From Tetracentron sinense (Eukaryota; Streptophyta; Magnoliopsida; Trochodendrales; Trochodendraceae): a stretch of 64,000 nucleotides of DNA. Shown here one piece after another: positions 32,227 through 43,665 of the stretch; the first letter of the stretch is position 1, and each line of letters opens with the position of its first letter. The notes under the pieces were generated by a model that was not told the origin of the DNA, searched no databases, and saw nothing but the letters and a program-made list of their open reading frames with translations. Position numbers and translations under genes: made by a program. The stretch spans positions 44,210,875 to 44,274,874 of the forward strand of contig CM026561.1 of the NCBI GenBank assembly GCA_015143295.1. Reading direction: 5' to 3'.

Positions 32227-32965
32227 CTACTTGAACTTGTTCATGTAGACTTAATTATAAAAGAAGGAAGTGTACTAAATGATTATAACTCAAATGATTC
32301 CTTATGTGATCATGTTTGATTATATTATGCTTAATATTTAAATATTGATTGATGATATGTTTTTGATGTGATGATTGATGCTTGATGTTATGAAATATTT
32401 GAATTGGATGAATAATGAATGCTTGGTATTTAAATATGTGATATATGTTTGCATATATGTATGTTTTGATATATGTAATGCCTGTAAATATACTTTGCTT
32501 AAATACCTTGATAAATAATGGTAACATGTGCTTATGTGATATTTTTGTGATGATTGACAAATTGAAGAAAATATGAATGTATTGATATACACGATTGATA
32601 TAATAGGATGATGCTTGATATATAATGAATTGATTTTATTGGTATCATGTTTGAAATACTTGTTAATTCTGTATTTGTTGATGTTGCCGATGAGAGAAAT
32701 ATGATAATAGAATGAATTATCTAAACCCTTGAAATTATTGGAATAATTTGCTTAAATAACATATTCAAATTGATTTCAAATAGTTTGTAATGACTTATTA
32801 AAGTGTCATGAATTAGTGAATGGTTCATCTAAACTATATGCAAATGAATTGAATTCAAATCTTCTTTTAATGCATATGTTTAGGGAGAGTCTGCCTCAAA
32901 ATATTAATTGAATTTATATATTCAGGGACAGCTTATTCTCATTCTATTCCATTATTATATCATCA
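32227..32965 (+). other. A/T-rich 3' non-coding region of copia B
   Basis: No protein. TGATAT, TGATTG and TATGTTTG words recur from 32290 to 32640 without a fixed period. TTTAGGGAGAGT at about 32879 resembles the purine-rich phrase that precedes the 3' end in related elements. Confidence 0.5.
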
Positions 32966-34389
32966 TAGGTTTCCACCTTAGGTCTCCTTAGTGATTTTGA
33001 TAATAACACAATAATGAAATGAGATTTGTGTTACTAATGCTTCTATGAAGTTTAAGTGTAATTCAGTTTATGAAGAACATTAACAAACCATTTAAGGTAA
33101 AAATATGGAAATGACACCAAACATCCATCAAAGCCAATGGTGAAGTCTATTCAACTCAAAGCTAAAAAGATCATATCAAAAGCTCAAGTCATTAAGATGA
33201 AGATATAAGAAGAAGAAGATTGATCTTGAAGCTAAAGAAGACAGATCAAGTCAAGATCAAGTTGAAGAAGAATGAGGACTCTTAAAAAGGTTTAATAGTT
33301 TTATATTTAGTTTGAGAGTGATTAGGACTTTTGTAAAAAGTCCTTAAAGTTTGGTTGTTGAAAAGTCCACAAACTTAGAAGGACCATAGGTACCTTAAGA
33401 CCTAATTTAAAATCTCTTTAAGGACCTAAAAAGATGAAAATTAGCTTGATAAAGATAAGGTAGAAGACCTTAGAATCAAATCCCATTATTAAGGTCTTGG
33501 AAAATGGATTTTGGACAGAAAATGAACCATCCAGTCGACTAAATGGAGCTGTCCAGTCGACTAGATGAAGGTCAAAATGTTAATCTGGTCACTGCGATCA
33601 TCTAGTCGACTAGATGACCCATCCAGTCGACTAGATGGGGCAGAATAATTTTTTTTTAAAATCTGTAATGGCTATATTTCAACGGCTCTTTTTACAATCA
33701 ATACCTCCACAACGGCCATAAAACCTCTTGGGCTATAAATATGGATGATTTAGGAACTAAAATAAGTACCCTAATCCTTACAATCATTTTATAACTCACT
33801 CTATCATTCATTGATCAATCATTTGAGTTAAAAACCTAGAAAATCCAAAAGAGTTCAAATTGAGCTATTCAACTCTATTTCTTTAAGAGACTCTAAAAGA
33901 GCATTCAAGTGATCTATCAGTTCATGTAAGAAGCAATTTTATATTGTAAACACTTCTCATTCAAGTGTATTGAAATCAAGAGGTCCGTGAGACTCTCGTC
34001 TTTGAAGTGGTGATATTTCATTGTAAGGTTTGGTCTCTATCCATAAAGAGGATTGAAGTCAAGAGAGGGGATTCTCTTGCAAGTGTAAATGTTTGATCTT
34101 CACCCGAAAGAAGACTGTGCGATTGAGTAAATCAGGGTGAATCCTCTAGCGGGTATAGCTTGAGGCGGAGACGTAGGCGGGATTACCGAACCTCATGAAC
34201 AATATCGTTGTGTTTGCATTCTCTTACTCTTCTCTTTACTTTATTGTTTTTACATTGATAGTAGAATTGCATAAATTCTATTTCCTTTTAATTTGTTAAA
34301 ATTGAATTTCTGTTTAAGGGAATAGGATAAAAATTGAATTTGCGATAGACCTTATTCAAACCCCTCTAGGGTCGAATCCTTGGGCAACA
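32966..34389 (+). repeat. 3' LTR of copia B
   Basis: Starts near 32966 by alignment with copia A's LTR start (the shared TTTTGATAATAA phrase); the first two bases read TA rather than TG. Ends GGGCAACA at 34389, exactly where copia C's protease sequence starts. Contains four palindromic boxes and TATAAATA at 33734-33741. Confidence 0.8.
33528..33637 (+). promoter_or_regulatory. Four-palindrome module, copia B right LTR
   Basis: Boxes start at 33528, 33550, 33599 and 33620, with the same 22, 49 and 21 spacing as the left LTR. Box 3 is a perfect 20-base palindrome TCATCTAGTCGACTAGATGA (33598-33617). The stem between boxes 2 and 3 is partly eroded here. Confidence 0.8.
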
Positions 34390-35860
34390 ACCGGTGCATC
34401 CAATCACATGATATTTGATCCTGCCCTTTTTTATTCATACACTAAAACTTCATCTATTCCACCTGTTAAACATCCAAATGACACTTTTGCACCAGTAACT
34501 CATATTGTCATTGTTCATCTAGCACCTCTTATTCACTTGCATCATGTCTTGTGCATTCCTTCTTTTGGTTTCAACCTCATTTTTGTTAGCAAACTCATAT
34601 CATCTCTACCTTGTGCTGTTTCTTTTTCTCATGATTGTTGTGTGTTGCAGGACCTGTCCAAGAAGATAACGATTGGAGTGGCTAAACAACATGGCGGCCT
34701 CTACTACTTCCAAGATTTTTCCATTCCAAGTACTACCCCTTCAATAAATTTAGCAACTTTTGATGTATGGCATTGGTGATTAGGCCATGTTTCTTTTAAT
34801 AGATTAGAACTTTGATCTACCCAAGTTGCTTAAATTTGTAGTCCATCTTCATGCCAATGTGATATTTATCCACTTACTAAACAAACATGTTTACCATTCA
34901 TATCAAGTAGTATTACTTCTTCTAGACCTTGAATTAATATATTGTAACATTTTGGGGGCTACTCCACGCCTTCCACTTTTGGGGTGCGTTATTTTTTAAC
35001 CATCGTTGATAATTTTTCACAATGTATTTGGGTGTTCCTCATGCGTTTTAAATCTGAAACTAAAAGTCTTTTACAATATTTCTTTGCCCTTGTTCACACC
35101 CAATTTAATAGCAAGATTAAACAAGTATCACAAATAATGGATCTGAATTTTTGTCCCATGAAATGTGTTATTTCTTTCATCAAAATGGTGTTCTTCACCA
35201 ACATAGTTGTGTTGTGACTCTACAACAAAATGGTATTGTTGAACGCAAACACCGCCTCATTCTTGAAATTGCAAGGGCCTTACGTTTTCAAGCAAATTTA
35301 CCCATCTGTTTTTGGGGAGAATGCATCTTAACAGCCGTTTACCTCATCAACCGTTTACCCACACCCATTTTATCCAACAAAACTCCGTTTACCTCATCAA
35401 CCGTTTACCCACACCCATTTTATCCAACAAAACTCCTCATGAATGCCTTCTCACAAAACCACCCACTTATGCTCATTTACGGGTTTTTGGTTATTTATGT
35501 CATGCAACTACAAACCCGTATCAACGTAATAAATTTGCTCCCCATGCTAGAAAATGTATATTTGTTGGGTACTCACATGGGCAAAAGGGCTATAGTTTAT
35601 TTGATCTGCAAAATCAATCCTTTTTCACCAACCGTGATGTTATATTCCATGAAACAATTTTTCTTCTTAAAAACCACCCTCACATTGCCACCTCTAGACC
35701 TTCACCTACTGTGTTACCCTTACCCATCCTTGAGAACACTTCACTTCCCTCCCTCCCTTCCCCATCCTTTGACTATACACCCAATGTCATTGAACCCGTT
35801 CCTAATGATGACTCGACCACTCACTCCAATTCTCCTTCCCTCCCACCTACCTCAGTAGCT
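34390..35860 (+). pseudogene. Protease end and integrase, copia element C
   Basis: The first codons after B's LTR read TGASNHMIFDP, the copia protease active-site region; its DTG Asp lies on the other, missing side of the insertion. The pre-integrase segment 34408-34779 has HLHHVLCIPSFGFNLIFVSKL and LYYFQDF. The HHCC region (34780-34930) is full of stops. The core includes FLTIVDNFSQCIWVFL (34990) and TLQQNGIVERKHR (about 35220, Glu). Frames are broken at several points, one of them by a 50-base duplication. Confidence 0.85.
35335..35434 (+). repeat. Exact 50-bp tandem duplication inside copia C pol
   Basis: The bases from CCGTTTACCTCATCAACCG through CCAACAAAACT occur twice in a row, 35335-35384 and 35385-35434. 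Because 50 is not a multiple of three, the reading frame moves. The frame before the duplication continues correctly in the frame that runs to 36061 (VFGYLCHATTNPYQ, RKCIFVGYSHGQKGY). Confidence 0.95.
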
Positions 35861-36059
35861 ATTCCTCCTGTAGCTATTCCTCCCACCCTACCTGAACCTA
35901 GCTTAGACACCCTCTCACCTCATGCTTCCATCCCTCCACCTATTCAGGCCAAACGTCCCTGTCATCCTCCATCCTACCTTCGTGATTATCACAATGCCCA
36001 CACCATTATGCCATGTGACACAAGGTACCCGACACCCCTTATCTCATTACATTTCCTAT

Positions 36060-36960
36060 GACAGGTTGTCTCATGCTCACCACAAATTTGTCTTAGCTGT
36101 GTCTTCTATTCCAGAACCAACATCTTTTTCACAGGCTGTGTGTGACCCCAAATGGTGTGATTCAATGTCGGCCGAACTCCGGTCACTTGAGCAAACTAAA
36201 ACGTGGATGCTTACTACCTTTCCTGCTCAAAAGAAACCAATCGGTTGCAAATAGGTCTACAAGGTTAAATACCGTTCTGATGGGTTTGTCGAATGCTACA
36301 AGGCACATCTTATTGCCAAAGGGTACAATCGAAAAGAGGGGTTAGACTAGCATGAAACTTTTGCCCCTGTGGCAAAGCTTGTCACAGTTCGTTGCTTTCT
36401 AGCCATTGCATCTGTTCAACATTGGCCGTTTCATCAATTGGACGTCCAAAATGCCTTCTTACATGGTTGATTTGGACGAGGAAGTTTACATGATAGTTCC
36501 ACCCGGATTCTCCACCCAAGAGGAGTGACGTGTCTGCCGACTTCAAAAATCATTGTACGGTCTCAAACAGGCATCTTGTCAATGGTTTGCAAAATTTTCC
36601 ACTGCCCTTCATGCTGCCGGTTTTATCAAATCAATGGCCGATTATTCACTTTTTACTCAAAAAATCTCAAATGAATTCACTGTGGTTCTTGTCTACGTAG
36701 ATGATATATTCATCACTGGAAACAATGCTTCTGCCATCACCAAACTGAAAACCTTTCTTCATCACAGATTTCATAATAAAGATCTCGGCCCTTTAAAGTT
36801 CTTCTTGGGCATTGAAGTGGCTCGCTCCAAACATGGCATTTTTTTTACCCCAACGCAAGTATACTCTTGAAATTTTAGAAGATATGGGCTTGCTCGGTGC
36901 CAAACCTGCCCAATTTCTAATGGAGCAACATTTGAAGCTTACCTCAACTGACGGAGAGTA
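36060..36960 (+). pseudogene. Reverse transcriptase, copia element C
   Basis: RT begins near 36075-36250 (EPTSFSQAV, CDSMSAELRSLEQ), has a stop at 36252 and frame breaks at about 36460-36540, and is open at 36553-36870: [15 protein letters not shown], then the catalytic [11 protein letters not shown] with YVDD intact, then [15 protein letters not shown]. The protein is broken but its catalytic centre is preserved. Confidence 0.9.
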
Positions 36961-37199
36961 CTCGCCGATTCTACTTCTTACCGTTGTTTAGTTGGTTGCC
37001 TTCTTTATTTCACCATAACCAGGCTAGACATCGTATATTCCATAAATCTTCTCAGTCAGTTCATGAGTGGGCCACACAAACCTCATCTTGCTGCTGCTAT
37101 ACAGGTTCTCTGATACCTCAAGCATTCACCAGGACAAGGCTTGTTCATGCCTATAGATAGCTCTTTACAACTCTGAATGTTTTGAGATTCCGACTAGGC

Positions 37200-37657
37200 C
37201 AGGTGTCCTGATACACATTGCTCAACTATGGGTTATTGCACCATGCTTGGCACATCTCTCATTTCTTGGAATACCAAGAAACAAACCACTGTTTCTCATT
37301 CCTCCGCTGAAGCTGAATATCATGCGATGGCTTCGGCAACTTGTGAGATTGTTTGGCTTTGCTATTTGCTACGCGACTTAGGTGTGCAATATCCCCAACC
37401 AACACTACTTTTCTGTGATAATCAGGCATCATTACATATTGCTGCCAACCCTGTTTTTCACCAGTGCACTAAACATATTGAAATAGCCTGCCATTTCATT
37501 GAAGAAAAGCTTCAAAATGGCACTCTCAAAACCTCGTACATTCGAACCACTCAATAGATTGCTGATCTTTTCACCAAGCCATTGGGAAATTCCCAATTTC
37601 ACACCCTCATCTACAAGTTGGGTGTTATAGATATACACACTCCAACTTGAGGGGGAG
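37200..37657 (+). pseudogene. RNase H and 3' end, copia element C
   Basis: The 109-codon frame 37228-37557 has [37 protein letters not shown] and [10 protein letters not shown], standard copia RNase H motifs. A stop at 37555 precedes IADLFTKPLG. The region ends with the polypurine tract CTTGAGGGGGAG at 37645-37656, followed by the LTR start TGTTAGATG. Confidence 0.9.
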
Positions 37658-37800
37658 TGTTAGATGACCATATCCCGAATTAGAGGGATACATGCTCCTC
37701 ATTGCTGTAACCACCTCACATGTATTATATTTAGAATGTTCCTTGTTGGCAAATCCTTTGATTGATGGGATTACAACCATGTAAACTCTATTTAACAACC
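37658..37800 (+). repeat. Start of 3' LTR of copia C
   Basis: TGTTAGATGACC follows the polypurine tract. The right end is not certain: no matching 5' LTR is in the window, since the 5' half of this element is missing. LTR sequence may extend to about 37850. Confidence 0.6.
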
Positions 37801-38225
37801 ATACGTGTATGAATACAAACTAAGGTAGTTTCACCAAACTTTACATAGAAAAAAATGAAGAAAAGAGAAATCGAGGCTAGAATTCTCTGAATGGGTCCCC
37901 AAGAGATCCTATACTCCATACGATAATGCAATGATGATGATGATGACAGCAAAGAGGCGAGCTTTAAGATGTTCTTTGACCATACGTGTATGAATACAAA
38001 CTAAGGAAGTTTCACCAAAATTTAAATAGAAAAAAATGAAGAAAAGAGAAATCGAGGCTAGAATTCTCTGAATGGGTCCAACCCCAAGAGATGCTATGCT
38101 CCATACGATAATGCGATGATGATGATGAGAGTTTGCGATCCGAAAGTCAAATTGGTCCAAGCAACGAAATCTCATGCGAAATGGGTCCAACCCCAAGAGT
38201 TCCTATACTCCATAAATCAAATGTT
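37800..38225. repeat. ~180-bp tandem duplication, two and a partial copy
   Basis: CCATACGTGTATGAATACAA begins near 37799 and again near 37979, and the following ~150 bases match with few changes (GAATTCTCTGAATGGGTCC, CCATACGATAATGC). A partial third copy (GGGTCCAACCCCAAGAG, ACTCCATA) ends near 38215. It overlaps or adjoins the copia C LTR end. Confidence 0.85.
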
Positions 38226-38364
38226 GGAGTGATCATGATGCTACAGGCTATGGTTTTCCATTACTATCCAAATAGAATGCGATAAAGTAGATGGCGTCTG
38301 ATTGTGTCGGTTGTGGACTAGGTGATCCTTGTTGAGAGGGACCCTTACCACGGGACGTGTAGAA

Positions 38365-39052
38365 TAGGGGTGGCAACAGGCTGGAGTAAACGGGTAACCC
38401 GCCCCTATTTAGATGGGTTTGGGGGGGTCTTGAACGGTGTAGGGTCGGGGATAGGAATGCAGAGGTAAACCCGACCCTGGTTCGAGCCGGGGATGGATTT
38501 AAGCTACCCAGCCCGCCCTGTTTATGATATGATATTACCATTATACCCCTATTTTAATTTTAAAATAACCTTAATAATCCCCGCCTATAAATTGGATGGT
38601 TTCTAGGGTTTGGACTCAGCCCACCCTAACTTTTGAATCAATTTTAATGCTTGTGTTGTTCTTTTGTCCAAGTATGACCCTCTGTTCGGAAAAGTTGAGA
38701 ACTTCATAGTGAGTTCATGCCTGACTCTTCTTTGCAGTATAAATTGATGCTCGATTACAACCACTGAAGGACTTGGGAACAACAAAGATGGGTTCCACGC
38801 TATCCAATGAAGGTTTGCTAGTTTCTAGTACGCTCTGATTTGACAGAAGATAACCATTGGTGAGAAAAAAAATGTCTAGAATATCTGCAGTTTCTAATTG
38901 AAGAGATTAACGTGTTTAACGGGGCGGGACGGGTAAAGAATTATTTTGAAAATTTGGAAGCTACCCACCCAGGTTTGGGGTAAAAATTTTCCATCAGAGG
39001 TGGGGTCGGGAATGGGGTGCCCCGGCCCAAACCCGCCCCATTGCCATCCCTA
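38365..39052. mobile_element. hAT-like non-autonomous DNA transposon, 688 bp
   Basis: Left end TAGGGGTGGCAAC; right end, read on the other strand, TAGGGATGGCAAT. The flanking 8 bases are GTGTAGAA and GCGTGGAA, six of eight matching, the target-duplication length of hAT transposons. Subterminal GGGTCGGG, ACCCGCCCC and GGGCGGG repeats are dense at both ends, as expected for transposase binding. No transposase is encoded. Confidence 0.75.
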
Positions 39053-39060
39053 GCGTGGAA

Positions 39061-40751
39061 TACTATGCGTTAGTACACCATATACAACGGTACCTTAGAT
39101 TTCCTCACATCTATATATTTGTATGGAAAAATAGAACCACAATCAGAACAACAACTATATATGTGTGTAGAAAAATAGAACCACAATCAAGTTCTGGATG
39201 ATGGAGGAAATTACAAAGATATTCAATGCTAGTTTGGTCATTATAAAAAATAACGAGTTTCGCCATTTTCAAATTTTACAGAATTTAACCTTGTTTGTCA
39301 AACTTAATTACAAAACCACCCCTTGCTTATTTATATAGACCATTAGGTGCGCATATATTTATACTAACATTCAATAGACAAATGGGTAGGAATATTATAG
39401 TAATTTCATTTCTCGATCCAGTAGATGATTAGAAGCTTAGATTAGGATTAAGCAAACTGTCTATATTCTCAGAATAGTGTTTTGGGTAAGTAAGGGGTGT
39501 AGCCATTCCCCACCAAACATACTTTTAAGTTACCCCACCAAATTCACCCAGTAGATTGGAGATAAGATTACAAGGAGATATGACATAGATTTGATCTTCC
39601 ATTCTCTTGCCTCAACATCCACTACTTGGTATTCAGTATCTAGAAGACTAGAACCCAATGTTTTGCATTTTGCCCTTTTGGACGCAATATTGGGCTGGGC
39701 TGAGCCCTGGTTAAATCAAGCCAATTCCATTCTTGGACCGAGCTAGGCACTGAATTGATGCCCCCCATACGTAGAAGGGGTGAAGGAATCCAACCTTAAG
39801 ATTAAAGCTGGAGATAAGCCTAGGACCAGCTGAATTTAGTGGATAGCATAGATTCCTGGGGTTTGGCAGGCTTGAATCTAGTTTTTTTTAGGCCCTTTAG
39901 AGCTCCTTCCCCAAATGGGCTTTAGCAGAACTAGGGATAGGTATAGCCCAAGCGCTTCCAAATGTGGGCTGGCTAAAATGGCCATTGGGTTAGATGTCCA
40001 TGATGCTCTATTTCTTCCTTAGAAACAAAGATTCATGAAAGCGGGGGTGGCTGCAAAATGCCCTAAATACTAACCATAGCTTATTTTTTAGGTGTCACAT
40101 TAGCATTTAATAAAATTTAAGGAGTGACAAACCCTATAAGGATTATTATAACGAAAAGAGTAAGTATTTTAGCAAGCTAGGATTGGGGTTTAGGGTCTCT
40201 CTTGTGGTGAGTCCTTGTTCATTTTTTTTGAAGCCCATATACTATTTCCTTCCCTGATCTGTATCCATTGGCAGCTCAGAGGGCGATGTTTGGTAATCAT
40301 CGGAGATTTGCACAAAAGGGATGGATGGGAATAGAACAATTAATGGGATTTGAAGCAACATAGCGCATAGGGGCAACCCTTGGTCCATGAATCTTTGGCT
40401 CACCACATGGGAACATAACCGGTAGAATTACAATTCTCTAAGCTTCGCGTACAAAGCCCTCTTTTAATAACAGTGAATAAAGTTAGTAAACATATTTGTG
40501 GCATAGTGAGGAAGAACCTTATGCTTCCCAATATATCTCTATCAGCCATCCCTAACTCAAGTCTTGCTATCACACATAACAAGTGCCAGCTCGAATTCGG
40601 CCCAAGCCAATGATTTGTTGTAAGCCGGGCTTGGACTGAGGGGCTCGGTTTGAGTTCAGGATAGGCCAAGAGTGGACTGGGGATTAAACTTTGGGCTGAT
40701 CTCAGACCAGTTCAATCTGGGCCAATTACCGCCCCAATAAACAGAAAAAAG
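39061..40751. other. Unassigned non-coding stretch
   Basis: No gene recognised. GAAAAATAGAACCACAATCA occurs twice (39126 and 39168). Short GC-rich patches with GGGCTGGGCTGAGCCC (39690) and GGCCCAAGCC-like words (40595-40730) look like the ends of further non-autonomous DNA transposons, but I could not pair them. Confidence 0.4.
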
Positions 40752-41160
40752 TGCCTTATTAAATTAGGAGTTCTAATTTAGTTTAAACTATTTCCCTCTA
40801 TTTTCTTTACAAAATAGGACTTCTAAAATATCCAAACCGGCCCAAGAAGGAGACTTTCTGTGCATGAGTATAGGCCCAAAATGCAAGGGTCGATCGATCG
40901 CCCCCTCTGGGTGATCAATCGCTTAGAGTGGAATTGCTCGGGTTGCTTTTGTTTTGCGCACTCTCTTTGTTCTTCTTCTTGCTGAGATCCTTATGAGTCA
41001 TTAAAGCTTCTAAAATTTCCATTTTATCTTCTTTTCCTTGCATGAACCTGAAAGGATAAAAAGAAAACCAAGTACCGTAATATATAGTTTAAAATATTAC
41101 TTTAAAGGGTTAACAAGTTAAGTTTGAGGTGCTTAAATATATAACAATTTGCACCGATCA
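40752..41160 (-). repeat. Truncated 3' LTR of outer Athila element
   Basis: Matches 61608-61999, including AGGCCCAAAATGCA and TTAACAAGTTAA phrases. The edge at 41160 is exact (TGATCGGTGC on the minus strand) next to the polypurine tract. Only about a third of the LTR is present; the rest beyond 40752 is missing. Confidence 0.85.
40888..40925 (-). promoter_or_regulatory. Palindrome pair in outer Athila 3' LTR
   Basis: CGATCGATCGCC at 40891 and GTGATCAATCGC at 40911, about 21 bases apart. Both are variants of a GGCGATCGATCGCC palindrome. The 5' LTR carries a fused form at 61745-61764. Confidence 0.7.
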
Positions 41161-41175
41161 CAACCCCAAACTTAG
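41161..41175 (-). promoter_or_regulatory. Polypurine tract, outer Athila element
   Basis: On the minus strand AAGTTTGGGGTTG runs into the LTR start TGATCGG. AAGTTTGGGG before the 3' LTR is typical of Athila-group elements. Confidence 0.75.
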
Positions 41176-43248
41176 ACATTGCTAATCCTCGAGCAATGGA
41201 AAATAAAATAAAAACTAAACAAAACAATGTCTACATCACCTTTCGTGGGATCCTCAGTTGCATTTTGCATATGCAACAAGCCTTTTAAACTCCTAGGTGA
41301 GCCTAGTGGACGAGTGAAGTCTCGTGAAGGTTTATAGTGATAACACCCACAAACATCTGTACCACCATATACTACCATATAATTGTGCAATATAATCGAG
41401 TAAAACATGCAAGTTCCAAAATAGTAAATGATACATATTCCAAACTTTTCGAAATCACAATACATGCAAGATAATCCATAATTTATTAACAAGGTTAAAT
41501 TTTCAACTCTTCACATTCTCAATTTCACACAATTCTTACCAAATTCTGAATAATTCAGTTAATAAAAGATTAGTCATAATTTTTCTTTCATGTATAATAT
41601 GAACTAACAATTGAATATGTGATCTCAACCTAACTTTTCAACTGTTATTTTGTCGACCCACTTGTCATTAAATTCCCTTTCAATTTAAACAAACAACCCA
41701 AGGCTTAACTTCACAATTTTCATCTTTTTCTCATATTTTTTTTATGCATATAAGTGTAACTGTGCCGAATCTAAGTCCATTAAGCATTCTAGACAACCCA
41801 GGTAGTGAGTGTTAGGCCGGTGACTCCCAAACCGTAAGGCTTTAGGGCACCAGGTATCGAACACCTCTAAGGGCTTATTAACTCGAGTCAAATAAGCTTC
41901 GAATTCAAAGTAGTCACACTAGGTTATTTTATTTATTCCAATGATCACATGGTTTGATGCGAACTCTCTCTGCTTCACGAGGCAAGAGATCTGGTTACTA
42001 AGTGTAAAACCTAGTTAGGTAACATATTTTTCTATCACAATTTTTTTCCCAGTTTAGTCAAGGATGATGGTCAATTTCTAGGTCACCAAACTTTATAAGA
42101 GTTAACAAAAGCACTAATCAATTAGTTTGGTTTCAAACAAAACTAGACAATATGTTAGAATACTCATGTATATATCAAAGTGTATTCATGACTTAAAAAA
42201 AAATCAGCTTTAGTAATTCAATCAAGAGTTAAAAATTGTGTCTATTTGGGATCATGTGTTCTCAAATTTAAACCTTTTATTAAAAATTGGATTATTCTAT
42301 ATATATCACAATTTTTTAAATTCAAAAAAGTTCAGTCTAAATAAATTAAGTGTTTGCATGCCTTACCCTATTGCATAGTTGCACAATCACCCAAAAATAG
42401 TAAAAAATAATAGTTATTATTTTCCAAACCCAAACTTAAAGATTACTTTGTCCTCAATGTAAAAATAGAATTCAAGCATAAAAAAGGATTAGAGCAATAA
42501 TACCTGAATGTTGATATGCAATCCATAGTGAGAAGGTTAAGGGAATGACAATGAATATAGAAGGTATAGAAATCACCCAAATTCCAAATAACACCTAGCA
42601 GAGTTAGTACAATACAAGAAATATCCACACAAAAAATAGATGCTAAATCAATCAATATATCTCAATTAAGTATAGAAAGCATCAAGCAAGAACAAAAGTG
42701 GGGTATTTAATTTTTTTTTCCGAGTTGGGTGATCGATCTCCCCCATTGGCGATCAATCTTTTTTTTTTTTTTCCCGACATCTTTCGGCGATCGATTTCCC
42801 CTAGGGGTGATCGATCGGCAAAAAGGCCATTTTGACGATTTTTTTTTAAGAATAGGGTGGTGAATTACCACCCCAAACATGAATTAACAAAACGAAAGAA
42901 TAAAGAAAGATCCTAAACTAGACCTAAGAGATTGGGTTGCCTCCTAACAAGCGCTAAGTTTATCATTTTCAGCCAGACGACCTGAAAATAATCAATCATC
43001 TAGGTAGACGGAATCAAGCAAATCATTGGTCTCAACATAAGGCTGGAAGCGTTGAGCCTTGGCCTTGAGCACATGCCCATCAAGGTCAGAGAAGAGGAAT
43101 TTCCTATTCCTTTGCAAGGTCGTAGGTGTAAGATATAACCCACATGGCCTGCTTGTTAATCTCTTTTTATGCTTCTCAAATGGGAAACCTTTTAGATGAG
43201 CGATATCAAGCAAAGAAGGTCCATTCCCTATGAATTTTTTTATGATGG
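41176..43248 (-). other. 3' non-coding part of outer Athila element
   Basis: Mostly A/T-rich without a protein. Near 42940 GGGTTGCCTCCTAACAAGCGCT matches a phrase I associate with Athila-group elements. A 73-codon frame at 42992-43213 (minus; GHVLKAKAQRFQPYVE) could be a remnant of an element protein, but I do not recognise it. Two palindrome pairs lie at 42727-42822. Confidence 0.5.
42727..42822 (-). promoter_or_regulatory. Two palindrome pairs, outer Athila internal region
   Basis: GATCGATC-type boxes begin at 42731 and 42751 (20 apart), then 42789 and 42809 (20 apart). The first pair sits in GGGTGATCGATCTCCCC and GGCGATCAATC, the second in GGCGATCGATTTCCCC and GGGGTGATCGATCGG. They match the boxes of the LTR although this is not LTR sequence. 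Confidence 0.7.
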
Positions 43249-43665
43249 GGTCCGGGTAGGGCTGTCAACGGGTCAGATTTGGATCGGATCTGGCTAGATC
43301 CGAATATGATCCAATTAAGAATCCGACAGACCCAAATCTGATCCGAGATCCACCGGATCATTAATTAATTGATCTGAATCCAATTATATTTTTAAGATCC
43401 GAATCCAAATCTGAATCCAATCCGATTAAGGTTAATTTAAAAAATAAAACTCTATTTAATAATATAAAAACTAAAATATTACCTTAATTTACTCTAATTA
43501 ATGTTAATTTTTTTAAAATTAATAATTTATCCATAAAAAATCTATTTAATATATTTAAAATAATTTTAAAAGGTTAATATAATCGGATCGGATCATCCTA
43601 TATCCGGATCCGATCCGATTATAATTGGATTCCACTGATCCGATTCGACGGATCACATATAGGGT

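Larger units (their letters stand above)
29419..34389 (+). mobile_element. Copia element B, gag-only and non-autonomous
   Basis: Two LTRs (29419-30596, left end cut off; 32966-34389) enclose a primer-binding site, gag and about 740 bases of non-coding tail. No protease, integrase, RT or RNase H sequence is present. The layout matches the TR-GAG class of non-autonomous plant retrotransposons, which depend on relatives for pol. LTRs and gag are related to element A but clearly distinct. LTR-to-LTR divergence is about 9% over a ~195-base stretch compared by eye. Confidence 0.8.

Noticed and set aside
32255-32592. Two overlapping His/Ile/Tyr-rich minus-strand frames
   Set aside because: Low-complexity A/T-rich 3' region of copia B; no family resemblance.
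38248-38785. Minus-strand frames of 60-97 codons in the hAT-like element
   Set aside because: No transposase motifs; GC-rich subterminal repeats alone account for the open frames.
40888-42822. CRISPR-like spaced palindromic repeats
   Set aside because: Eukaryotic retrotransposon context; intervals are short, conserved and not spacer-like.
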